Source of the DNA: Oxytricha trifallax
Lineage: Eukaryota; Ciliophora; Spirotrichea; Sporadotrichida; Oxytrichidae
Length of the DNA: 64,000 nt
Reading direction: 5' to 3'
Assembly: GCA_000711775.1 (NCBI GenBank)
Contig: ARYC01000075.1
Location: 210,664 to 274,663, forward strand
Below are positions 36,669 through 47,761 of this stretch, in pieces. Under the pieces are notes generated by a model. The model did not search any database. It saw only the letters and a list, made by a program, of their open reading frames with translations, and was not told the DNA's origin. The first letter of the stretch is position 1; each line of letters starts with the position of its first letter. A program made the position numbers and the translations under genes.

Positions 36669-39005
36669 TCATAAATAATCTAGGTTTTTATATTATTGTT
36701 ATTTCGCTCATGAATTTCATCTCGCTTCAGCTTTAAGCTTAATCCTCTTATATTCTTCAGCCAATTTTAAATTCAATTGTCTTTGCATTTAATTAATCTT
36801 ATTGTTGTTAAATTATTGTCTCCTCTTTGAACTTTGCTTTTTAGAAAATCTCACATTTTTTCTCACCCCTCCTTCAGCTTCTCTCAATGGTTGATAAAAT
36901 TATAGATATCGGCTATTGTCAATCTTGACCGAGAAATTGTTCTTTATTTATAAATGTAGAACTAAAAAAAAGCTTTTGATTTAGAAATGTTGATTTTTGT
37001 GAAGAAGGATTTAAATTTTCAATGAATTTTTCAATTTTTGTTGATAAATTTTTTTTCTTGTTATTCACTTTGTTTTAAAGTAACTTATAGCGTCCTTAGC
37101 TCATTAGTTGAATCCTTATCTGACACTATATTTCCTGCGTTTATTGCCAATTGAATTCTTTTAATTTTAGTATAATAAATAAATAAAAAGCTATTATTTA
37201 TAAAACATCAATGAATTGTTATATAATTCTTGGAATTGTTTTATATAAAAAAGCTTGCAATTTATAATATCAATATAAAAATTTATATTATTTTATTCAT
37301 AGTTGTTTATAAAAATAAAATAGGAGAGATGTGAATTATAATATACATCGGGTAATACTAATGATATCATTGCATATATCATTGACCAAGAGTATAACCC
37401 AATTTTAGAGGATGAAGTATTTCAAAATAAATTCAAAGTGTTATGATAAAAGAATAACATTAAGAGATCATTAGTAGTTTAAGCGAATTATTTTATTAAA
37501 AAATTAAAAAATGCTTAAAATATTACTCTATTTTTGGCATCAAAAATTCTTGTCGCTTCCCTCAAGTTTATTGTGATATTATTTTAAAATGTAAACTATA
37601 TTTGGTTTAAAATTAAAATAATACTTGAAGATTAAATAAATATGGATTGTCAGAGATAATTTATTGCATAATCATAATTAATTAAACTAAACTTAAAATT
37701 AAGATTCAATGAATCTAAAGTATTCTAATTTATTAGTAATTATAGGTAAATATTTTATTTCAAATGTTAAAAATATTAACAAAAAAACAATATCAATTTT
37801 ATTAAAATTATAAAAGAATTTAAACTATATTGTAAACCTCAAAAAATGTTTAATAAATTAATATACATGAATTTTAATTAAGGTTTCAAATATACATTTA
37901 TTAATTCAGTGGAATGATTATTTTACTTTAAAAGATATTGGTGATGCTTCTAATATAGTAAAGAATGCAATTATAAATTTTATACTATAATTTTTTAAGT
38001 ATCTTAATATTTGAATTATGTAAAATACAAATTAGGATATTTTAAAAATGTTTCATATAAATATAATAACTAATATAATTAGAAAATATTTTTTATATAA
38101 TATTTTTCTTGAATTTATAAATATAAATTTATATAAAGGAAATTATAATCACAAAATATTTATAGATTTGATATCTATCATATCATATAGAGATTTAAGT
38201 TGAAAATATTATAGATTTTTAATAATTAACTTCACATAGCCATCTATTTGTCATCATAAATGATATAAGCCAAATATTAAATAATATATATTAAAAAAAT
38301 AGAATTATATAGAAATCTGCAATATGAAAATAAAATAATAATTCATTAAGTAAACATAAATTAATGTTAAAGATTGAATTGGAATTCAAGCATTTAATAG
38401 ACACTACACTGTAATTACTCCTAAAATAAACCCCATAACCAATAATACTTTCAAAATCAATTTCAGAAAATACTAACATATATATTTGCTAATTAAATAA
38501 ATTTCAAGGCAAATAATCATTATAATATAATAAAAAACAAAAAATAAAAATGAATTTTTGACTCCTTCCAATCTTTACCATAAAACCTTGGTTATATTTA
38601 GAAATAATATAGGCCAGTAGTGATATTTTTCATTATAATCATTAATTTCAAGTGTAAATAATTATAAGTAAAAGAGAGTATTGAATTTTAATTTATTTTA
38701 TAACAATGAACAATAATTTTAAAAAGAAATTTGAATTATATTAGAGTTTATTTATATATTCACATATAATGTAAAATTTTATTTTATTTTTTAAATATAA
38801 AAGTTAGAACAATAAAATAAAATGTACTTATCAAAACCTCTAGAGTAGATTGATTAAGTTTTTAATTGATAAAGGTTGCATTTAATGCATAATTTATTTG
38901 GAGTTTAATATGATATATGTAAAGAGTATTTATTTTTAATATTAATAATTTATGTGAGTATATCAAGCGGATTTTTTTTATATTTACACAAATATAATCT
39001 TTATG
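36669..39005. other. A+T-rich stretch, coding-like only at its left end
   Basis: The first 250 bp on the minus strand still look weakly coding (Lys/Glu/Gln-rich). The rest has no supported gene. The minus ORF at 38291-38479 is short and low-complexity, and treated as chance. Confidence 0.5.
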
Positions 39006-40240
39006 TCATGTGGCAGTTCTTTGAATTTTAACTTTCAAGTTACTATTCGATTGTACAAATCGTAGATTTATATTTATTGCTTGGTTTGATAATAATTGAG
39101 TAATCAAGTTCTATAAAGCTTTCTTTTATAATATCTTTACTGATATATTTTTTATTCTTTGACTCTTGCAGCTAAATTATTGGTTACTTGGCATGTCACA
39201 CTCTATAAATATTAATGTAAATGCACTTATCTCAACTAATATATCCATCTCTCCTATCTTTATTTAGTCTATAAATATCCAGGAGTGCTTTGTATATTTC
39301 TTAAGCAAAATTCGCACAGATTGATCGCAGTTAAACTCACTGTATGTAATCATAAAAGTGGAAAGTTAATTATTGATTATTCTAGTTAAAATCTCGATGA
39401 GCATAGCCAATTCGTGAAATTCATTAATTCCCACAATATCAACTGCAAAGGATATTGCTAATATCCATTGGCATCTCTGATCAGATATTAATTTTTTATA
39501 AATTATTTAAGGAGAAGAAGCATTTTAGTCACATTATGATTGCCAAATAAAATGAACTTTAGAAAATAAATATTACAAAAATCTTTAAATTTAGTTTAAT
39601 AAAGAGCATTAAATACATTTGCCAATTCCATTTTAATCTATTCATCAACAAGGAAGAAAATTGAAATGATAAGTCTTATTAACCTGGGAAAAATCTCTTC
39701 TCTATTTTATCCTTAAAAATGCAATTGATTTCGAGACAAGAGTGTTTTTTATTACATTCAAAAATTGGAATCTTTATTGCCTCTATTTCTAAAATAATTT
39801 TATAGATTTCTTTATCAATTAGATTAAATACTGTTTTCTTTAATTTGACTTATTTTATACCTGAAAAATTAATGACTAGTATTGATTTCTTTACTGATTA
39901 TAGGATTCTTTAATAAATACAAATCTTTGATTGTATTTTTTCTTTGTGTGTGCTCTAAAACCTCTTGTATGAGAATAGGGTTCCTCACAATCTCACAGAT
40001 GTAATAGCCATCCTTCTTCAATTCTTGAGATATAGCATAGGCACTTCGTATTTTTATATATCTCTTAGGTCTTTTGTAAGTTGATTTATAGAGGTAATTT
40101 TTTATTACAGTCTTTGCATTAAAACTCTTCTAGCCTAATTTTTTTATTTATTGATCTAAGGCTGCCTATTTTAACACCTCTCTTAATTTGTCTTTTTTTC
40201 GATTATTCCAAATTATTAAAATAAAAATTGAATGATAAGT
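39006..40240 (-). pseudogene. Large hypothetical protein gene (about 400 codons) with two or more shifts
   Basis: Three consecutive protein-like minus frames. Piece 1 (40240 to TGA 39815; 141 codons, no internal TGA) contains KKDKLREVLKQAALDQQIKK, KRPKRYIKIRSAYAISQELK and KDGYYICEIVRNPILIQEVL, with about 75 codons free of every stop triplet. Piece 2 (about 39850 to 39540) contains IDKEIYKIILEIEAIKIPIF and FECNKKHSCLEINC. Piece 3 (about 39545 to TGA 39008-39006) contains FAVDIVGINEFHELAMLIEI, SEFNCDQSVRILLKKY and FIECDMPSNQ. The pieces follow one another in order with single-base changes of frame at A runs. No ATG is evident before piece 1, so a 5' exon or start is missing. The product is soluble and Lys/Ile/Leu-rich. 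No family recognised. Confidence 0.6.
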
Positions 40241-40669
40241 TCATGTATTCATACTTTACAGATCAAGAAACATCGAATACTAATAAAAATATATATAAAA
40301 ATTTAAGAATTAATTTAAATATCAAGCTTCGACAAAATTATATAAATTATTTACCCCATTAATTTATATTTTTGAAAATTTACATTAATAAATATTCACA
40401 ATTAAAATCTAAAAATAATTTTTAAATAACTGAGCAATTTATCTTAACACATAACTAATATTTGAAATGAAAATATATTTAATTAATTTTTTTTCAATTT
40501 TTTAACTTAAAATAAATCACTTAATATATGTTAAGTAGTAACCTAATTAATCAAATATTATAATGATTTCGTTTTAATTCAAAAGATTGCCTTCAAACTC
40601 TCTCATTTTTTATTTTAATCGTATCTAGTAATTACGAGTTTATTTTAAAAGAGTGATTCACTACTCGTT

Positions 40670-40875
40670 TCATTAATAATTCATACTAACTGCTTTTTTT
40701 ATTATGAGAAATCTATTTATTAATTATGTAAAGTCATAATAATTGTCAATCATTTAGACTACTATAATTTTATCGTCGTAATACAGTTTTGTCTCATCCA
40801 GCTGAACGAAAGTAAAATTAAAAAATATTTTGACATATCTGGAAATTATTTTAATTTATAAGTTTTAATTTTTTT
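40670..40875 (-). pseudogene. Short coding scrap with a VQLDETK motif
   Basis: A frame ending at TGA 40672-40670 contains FVQLDETKLYYDDKIIVV (about 40810-40755). An hydrophobic-x-[IL]-D-E-[TS]-K block is the first catalytic-Asp region in ISXO2/IS1595- and Merlin-type DDE transposases. The expected later Asp and Glu regions are not visible. It may be a transposase remnant or coincidence. Confidence 0.3.
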
Positions 40876-43182
40876 TTCTCAATTAATCTCATTAACTTTA
40901 TAATTTTAATCCCTCTATGTTTTATCTTATATAATTACATCTTTTTGAGAAACATTAAAATTCATTTCAAAATCTTTTAAAGTGATAAACTAACAGAAAA
41001 AAGAATTATGATTTCCATTTTAAAAATATTTTAACAATAAAAGAGAACTTAGTTTAAGAAAATGAGAATAAAAACTGTGATTACTACAAAAAAAAATATT
41101 TTATTTTAACAAAATGACAAAAAAATAAATAAAGAAAATTAAATTTACTTTTAAAATGAAAATCTTTTGGTATAATTTTTAAAATAGCGATTTAAATAAT
41201 AATAAATAGACCAAGAAACTAATTTTTATTGCTTAGAATTGTAAACACATTATGTATCATATTAAACTTTTTAATAATTCTTAAATACAAAATATAAGAG
41301 AGATTAATTGTGATGCTTGGCTATTAAGAGTTTTTGTTGGTGATTAATTAAAGTGAAGGTGTATTTTTATATAAAAAGAACACTTTCACCTCTCTTAAAA
41401 TTTCTCTCAATAACTTACACTTTTAATAAGTGAATGTAATAAATGATTATTATATCTTTATGACTTATTGTTCATTCAAGATATTAAATGTATACACAAT
41501 ATTAATTTTCTATAAAAAGTCTTTCAAGTTTATTTTTTAAAGTAATAATTAAGTAATTTATTACTGCATTCTTTAGACTTGCTTCCTATTATAAATAAAT
41601 AAGAGTTTATTATCTAATTTTTACATTGCAAATTTACTTAATGTTATTGAAAATGTTTAAATTTTTATGTTGAAGAACTTCATTTATTATGTAGAGTTTT
41701 AAAATCTTTAAATTCTTTTTAAAATATTAACATTTAACCAGCATATCGCTGATTTATAAATATTAATTTTCTATAAAACACAATTTAATGAACTCAAAAG
41801 TCTTTGCAAAATATCAATTTCATTTAATTGGAGTCTAATGAAGATCTTATGGCACTTATATTTAGTAATAAATCATTATTTTTAGCATTTTTATTATAGT
41901 TTTTATATTTAATAAAATTACTCACATATCACTATTATTGATGATATGTTTAAAAGGTTTTATGACTATAAGAGAAGCTTTAAAACATGAATAATCGTAA
42001 TTTGGGGAATTTCTCTGGCATCTTTATATTTTATTTATAAATTATTTATAAATAGTTTATAAAAGTATATTCTAAAATATATACTAAATTATTAAAATTT
42101 AATAATTAAATAAGTTACATTTACTCAAATTAAACACAGTGACCCTGTAAATTTTTAAGAATCATTTCATCAAAATTGAGACGATGGATTTGTTGAATGA
42201 TTTTCTTTAGCAAAATCAACAAATTATATATAAATTATAGTAAAAATTAACTAAATAAACTTATTTGTCTTAAATCTTTTTTAATATATTTTTATAATAA
42301 AAAGATGAAAATCAATTGTGTGAAGATAGTTGTAGAATATATATTAATCTAGTCATGTATTGAAAAATCTTTAAATATATTACTTCAACAGTTCACTTAA
42401 AATACTCTGATTAATATATTTAGCGGATTATGATTTTACCATGTGAACACTTAGATGTAGAAATTTTATAACAATAAATTCACTTAATTTTTAATCTAAT
42501 TCTATTATTCCTAGCCAAAGTATTCTAGTGCTAGATTCTTCAATTATAAGATAAAAAGATAGCAACTAAGAGATACTCTTATAGCAAAATTCTCAGATAA
42601 TAAAAAAATTTCTAATAAAATTGCAAAAATCCTACTAAAAAAGGAAGAAAAGTATTAAGATTACTAAAAAGTGACTTTTAAAGATTAAGGCTAAATACGA
42701 GCTGTAAGAAATGAGATACAGATTTTAAATAAAGGTTTTGAAATATAATTTCAATATGTGTTTAAATTTAATATTATTCTTTTACAGATACTGCTTTGAT
42801 TATGAATGATAACGAATGTTAACACTCCTTTTTCATTCAAAAAATAGTACTAATTTTTACTAATTATATTTCATACTATAGAAAATTATTTATGTCAATG
42901 CAGTATGTCGATAATTTAGTTAATTTTTATGATAAAGATTAAGAAAAAACCATTAAGTTTAAATAATATTTATTTTATAAAATACTCAACTCATCATCAA
43001 TAAATATGTAAGTTACATTTGATAAAGAAAAGAAAGTATAAGTGAGGAAAATTTAAATCAGATACTATAATCTTTACATAAAAAATGGCAACTTAGAAAT
43101 TTTTCCAATTACAAATAAATAGCTTAGTATCTGAACCTAAAGCAAAATTATATAATAGAAAGTTTGTAATCAGGCAGTTTGA
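40876..43182. other. A+T-rich stretch, weakly coding-like on the plus strand from about 42.5 kb
   Basis: No supported gene up to 42.5 kb. From there the plus strand becomes A-rich with Lys/Gln/Ile-rich readings. Near 42900 one frame includes YVDNLVNFYDKDQEK, which superficially resembles a YVDD box, but no other RT motif surrounds it. Confidence 0.4.
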
Positions 43183-43233
43183 GATAGCTATTACTACAAG
43201 CTAAACATTTTTAATTTTAAGTCAAGTTTAATC

Positions 43234-43686
43234 ATGAATGACAAGGATTCTTAATTGAACAAGAATAACTTTAGCTTCTACAGAATAAATCAAAATGATA
43301 GAAGATGGTAGTATTCAATAAAATTATCCAGGATTTAATTTAAGTACCTCTAGCTAAATGAGACTTTATCAATTTTAGGAATAAAATATTGGACTGTAAA
43401 GATATAATTACAATTTTAATCAATTAAAAAAATGAAAATATTCAAGACTAGAGACTATTTACAATAATCAAGTTACAAAAAGTATTCGATTAACAAGAAA
43501 AACTTATTTACACAGACGAGTTCGTTTTTCAATCATTCGCTTTCACGAGAAAGGGGTGGACTAATAAATATAATACAGTTTAGTAATAAACAAGTTATTA
43601 GATCAAAGACCCTTGCTCTAATCCTTAGTATGAGTCGCCAAAGAGGATAATAAAATATTATATATTAGAATTCAATGAATATCTGA
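43234..43686 (+). CDS. Hypothetical basic protein (150 aa)
   Basis: ATG 43234 to TGA 43684 without internal TGA; TAA and TAG are Gln. Ser/Asn/Lys/Gln-rich with NNFSFYRINQNDRRW near the start, a hydrophobic middle (LNETLSILGIKYWTVKI), a Ser-rich stretch (TQTSSFFNHSLSRERGG), and a basic end. Upstream the same frame continues past two TGA, so the gene could be longer if TGA is sense. The 43.5-43.65 kb part is a local G+C-richer island. Family unknown. Confidence 0.4.
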
Positions 43687-44123
43687 AAATTTCTTGAGAA
43701 TTTTGATTAACATTTATGATTATAATAAAGAGTTAAAGTTAGTGTTGTTTTTTCATAGGCAGTAAGAGAGCAAATAAATTAATGTTAAAGAAAAGAAGTA
43801 ATTGGTATAAAATGAAGAACTAGCCCTACTTTCCCTATTATAACAATATATTGATGAGATCTTTACAAATTTAAGAAAAAGTAAAACAAAATAAATTAGG
43901 TTGCTGGACTTTTATTTTCTAACTAAAAGATTTTCAAGTCGATTATATAGTTTATATACAAAGTATTCAAAAAATATTTTGATAAAATATTGACTGGCTC
44001 ATTAAAATAATTCAGAAATATAAAACAATTGAAATGCTTAAATAGTTTTTGTTTAATATAAATATACTAATTAATTTAAGGCAACTCATATATAAAACTT
44101 AAATATTTTATTATTCTCTTTCT

Positions 44124-44633
44124 TCATCTCTTCATCTTTGAGATTAGAGATTATTTCATGAACGAGTTGCTAGTGTATAATAGTTTTACTTCTAAAGCTT
44201 AAAACATTTTCTCTTTTATTTTGTCGTTTAAACTTATTTGAATCTTTTTTAGCAAAGTGCTGCTCTTCCCATTTTATTCTAAACTTATATTTTAATAAAT
44301 TACAATTAACTTACTTGAAAAAAGGCTGTTAATAAATCTCCCCAACCAAATTCTCTGTTATGTATAATTTGTTCCAGCAAGTCGCTTTTCAGTCTGATTC
44401 ATAATTTTATTATATCTGTCTACTAAATTTTCTAGATATTCATTTGCTAATATATCTATTATATTGAAAAACTATCACTATAATACTAAATATTATTCAT
44501 CATGATAGTTAAGGTGGCTCATAAAATTAATTTCCCCCTTTATTTAATAATGGGGTGAATATATTTACTTTTAATCTTTCTTTTATATGAATTGCCTACT
44601 GCTACCTTCAGGAGAATTCTCAATCAACCTCAT
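44124..44633 (-). CDS. Hypothetical protein (169 aa), one internal TGA
   Basis: ATG 44633-44631 to TGA 44126-44124. A single internal TGA lies at codon 53 (44477). Starts MRLIENSPEGSSRQFIQKKD; then KGEINFMSHLNYHDEQY; then a helical run (ILANEYLENLVDRYNKIMNQ) and a Lys/Leu/Ile-rich C-terminal half. About ten TAA/TAG codons are used as Gln. The composition is that of a soluble, partly coiled protein. No motif recognised. It lies between plus-strand frames at 43.2-43.7 and 45.7-46.4 kb, so strands alternate here. Confidence 0.45.
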
Positions 44634-45711
44634 GTTTGTTTTATTATTTTTAGAAACATAAACCCTTTAAAAAATATAAAAACATTCAGTCAAATTGCGA
44701 TACATTAAAATATGTACCGATCACATTTAGAACTTAGCTGCTGTTCAAAAGTTTACGCATCTACTGCTTTTAAATTTTAAGTTCTATGAATGGTCCTAGT
44801 TTAACATTCTAACAAAGGACGTATAATTTTTTAAGATATTAAAACTAATCTTATTGGAAGTGACAAAACTTAAGAAGTTATCACAAATATTAAAATTATT
44901 GGTAGATAATTATTATAAATCGTTAAAAACCATTAAGCAGAGTTCTTTTTTGAATAAATTAAATCTAAAAGGATGCTCCTTATAGTAAATTTATTAATTT
45001 ATTTAATTGAATAAATCTGTTGCTATTTATAATTTCTATATATAATATCTCTTTTTGAAATTTCTTTTCTATAAGGAAATACGGGTGATTGTTCAAAGAA
45101 TGAATTTTAAAAATATTTATTTAAGATGTTTAATTATTAGTATATTAAATTATTAAATTAAATAAAATCTTAATTTAGATAAATTTCAACAAGATTTCCT
45201 TAAAGTTATTTATTTACAAATTATAAAAATTTTTTGAACAATAGAAGAAAAAAATTGACCAGCTATTGAAAGTAAGCAACAAATTAAGTGGCTTTACAGA
45301 ATAATAGTTCACATTAGACAAGTTTTTTATATAGTATTAGCAGTTTCAATGATTAAAACAGTAGAGAGCAGCCAAAGAAACTTGTAATATTCATTAATGT
45401 GCAAATTAAGCACGGAAGTTAATTTAGGTTGTATTCCAGGAATCATTAAGCTTAAACTGGAAATTTTTAAAAATTGACAAACTTAATCAACGATATTGTA
45501 GTCAAGTCGCGTAATATAAATTCCAGTCAACTGAATTAAGTGAAAATTTAATCAAACATTTAACTAATTACAGCTAATAAGAGCAAATGTAAATAAATAT
45601 TCCACTAATGGTAATATTTCGCATCATTATTATTAAAATAGAGCAATTTTAAAGACTATTATCTTGAAAAATACATAAAACAAATGTAAAAGTGCAACTG
45701 TGAAACAACTA

Positions 45712-46392
45712 ATGGCTACTTTTTTTAAATAGATAAGTGTTTATTTAAAAATTGATAAAAAACTGGATTGGTTAAGAAATGGATTAGATAAAATAAAATT
45801 GACATTAACTTATCTTAATAATAGCAATATTAGTTAATCTAATCACCTAATAATAAGGAACATTACAAGAAAATAAAACTTTAATATTTTCCTCCAAAAT
45901 AAAGTATATGATTTAAATAGTTGATGGATTGGATCTCAATTCAACCATTTGGTAAAAAAGATTTGAAACTAAAAGAGAGGAATAAATTTTATTAGATCTT
46001 TTAGTTTGACAAAATCATCAATAATAGACAGTTCTATTATGAGCTATGAAATGAATATAAGTGTTGAAGAAGTTTCAGGACCATTATCTTAGGTATAATA
46101 ATATAAATATTTTGTTAAATTATCTGGATATACTAATAACTAGAAATTATGACAAGGTTAGTTTTTAAAAAGTTTAACAAACTCTTTATCTTGCCATATA
46201 AATAATGTTACAAAAAATTTAAGGGTAACACAATATTGGAAAAAGTGCATAGAGACATTAAGCAGATAACACATAATAGATCAAGAATATTACTTTAAAG
46301 TAAGCTACAAAATATAACTTTTTAGCAAAAAAAAGACCTTTCAGCTTTTAACTTAATTCAAGCAATAAATAAAAAATGTAAAAATAGTGTGA
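45712..46392 (+). CDS. Hypothetical protein (226 aa), three internal TGA
   Basis: ATG 45712 opens one unshifted frame of 226 codons to TGA 46390. Internal TGA occur at codons 71 (45922), 85 (45964) and 147 (46150), alongside three TGG; all three TGA fit Trp (for example NS-x-WIGSQF and KK-x-NQKRG with I before). It includes DKKLDWLRNGLDKIKLTLTY, MNISVEEVSGPLSQVQQYKY and IIDQEYYFKVSYK. The reading is convincingly protein-like in only this frame, although a neighbouring frame (DWISIQPFGKKDLKL) competes locally. Family unknown. Confidence 0.5.
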
Positions 46393-46429
46393 ATAAAAAT
46401 TAAAATACATGAAAAATAATTTATTAATA

Positions 46430-47280
46430 AATAACTAAACTATGTTTTGAAAATAATAAATATTTATATTAAATTACATATTACACAAGTATACTCACTT
46501 ATAATTATTTTGTAATTTTAAATTTTTCTATCTTGTCTGTTATCTTGCAACTTACTTACTTCTTTGATCGACTTAACTTTTTATATCACGCCTCCATTTA
46601 ATTTATTCTCCGGACAAGTAGAACTAGTAAAGCATTTTTATGTTTTTCAAGTGCTCATTTACTATCGATTTATATTTTATCTTTGATATTCTCGAGTATT
46701 TAAATAAATTTACTGATATTTTAGAGAGATGTAAGGGAATTATGAAGTAATGATATAATTACATTTAAGATATTTGTATATTCCTCAATATTCTTTGAGT
46801 TTGTTTTATCTCCATGTTTAAGCTTTACAATATTGATTGATCTCCTAATAATTATATTCATCATTAAGTTTCATGCAGTGGCCTAAATTTCTTTCTCATG
46901 ATGACCAAAAGAAAATTTAGTGATTGCCATATTAATTAGTCATTTTTTGTAAATGGTTGTGTAAATAAATTAACAAATTAATCTTCGAAGTATCGACGGG
47001 GAAATTTATAGGGATGCCATGCAATTCATCATACTTAAACGAAAGAAGATGGAATCTTTGACTCAGACATTTGTATTTTGAGGCGAGATAAGCGAGAATT
47101 TATTATTTTAAAGCTTGCCTTTCTAGATTTATTTTGGCCCTCTTGCACATATCTCGATCTATACGATAAAAACCATAAGACGATATTCTTTTTTGCAAAA
47201 TGCGTTTTCTTTGGGGAAAAGGTAGTCTTTCACTAATCCTACATAGATATTTTTAAGGACCAGAGAAAATACTTGTAAAA
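46430..47280 (-). pseudogene. Frame-broken hypothetical protein, several pieces
   Basis: Consecutive minus readings. About 47260-47050: FPKENAFCKKEYRLMVFIVQ, then ISPQNTNV and, after a TGA, VKDSIFF. From about 47030, after a shift: KYDELHGIPINFPVDTSKIN, then LHNHLQKMTNQYGNHQ. After another shift, ATG 46864 opens a 69-codon frame (TGA 46655; KLKHGDKTNSKNIEEYTNIL) that stays open past two TGA to about 46440 (LEKHKNALLVLLVRR; YKKLSRSKK). The helical, charged C-terminal part could be gag-like, but this is only an impression. Shifts fall at homopolymer runs. Confidence 0.45.
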
Positions 47281-47458
47281 TCTTCTTAAAACAACCAGAC
47301 TTTGATTATTCAATTATTAGATTTGAATATTAATGTTTAATTATAAATTGATTTATTACTACTTAAATATTTATTATATTAACCTAAATAATAAGAATCT
47401 TAAACATTTATCTTTCTTATATTTTTTTTAAGTCTTAATTTTATTTTGAATTATTTTT

Positions 47459-47761
47459 ATGTCGTTGAAATCATACTTCATCAACTGCATCTACGACAAC
47501 ATCGATTACAAACATAAATCCCAAAATTCTGTATGACTGTAAACAGGAAAAACCTAACTGCCACTATTTTGGAAATACTGCAGTTAGAGCTAGAGATAAA
47601 AATTATGAAACAAATGTGAGTTTGCAGTAATGATATTTAAAAATATGGATCTTCTCTTGATTCCTTAGGCACTAAAGACTAATCCAGGATTTGCAGTCAT
47701 CATCATTGGCATTATTATCAATTATGATACTTTTGAGCTTTTCTGTGATTTTTATTCCTGA
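47459..47761 (+). CDS. Small hypothetical protein, possible 53-nt intron
   Basis: ATG 47459 starts MSLKSYFINCIYDNID. The reading continues one frame over (NINPKILYDCKQEKPNCHYF) from about 47507, so there is a shift near there. At 47616 a GTGAG donor and at 47668 a TTAG acceptor bound 53 nt; removing it joins NYETN to ALKTNPGFAVIIIGIIINYD in phase, and the reading ends at TGA 47759. Without splicing the frame stops at a TGA inside. C-ending codons and a Cys-rich middle mark it as coding. Unrecognised family. Confidence 0.4.

Noticed and set aside
42890-42960. YVDN followed by charged residues as a second reverse transcriptase
   Set aside because: No other RT motifs upstream or downstream in any nearby frame; likely coincidence.
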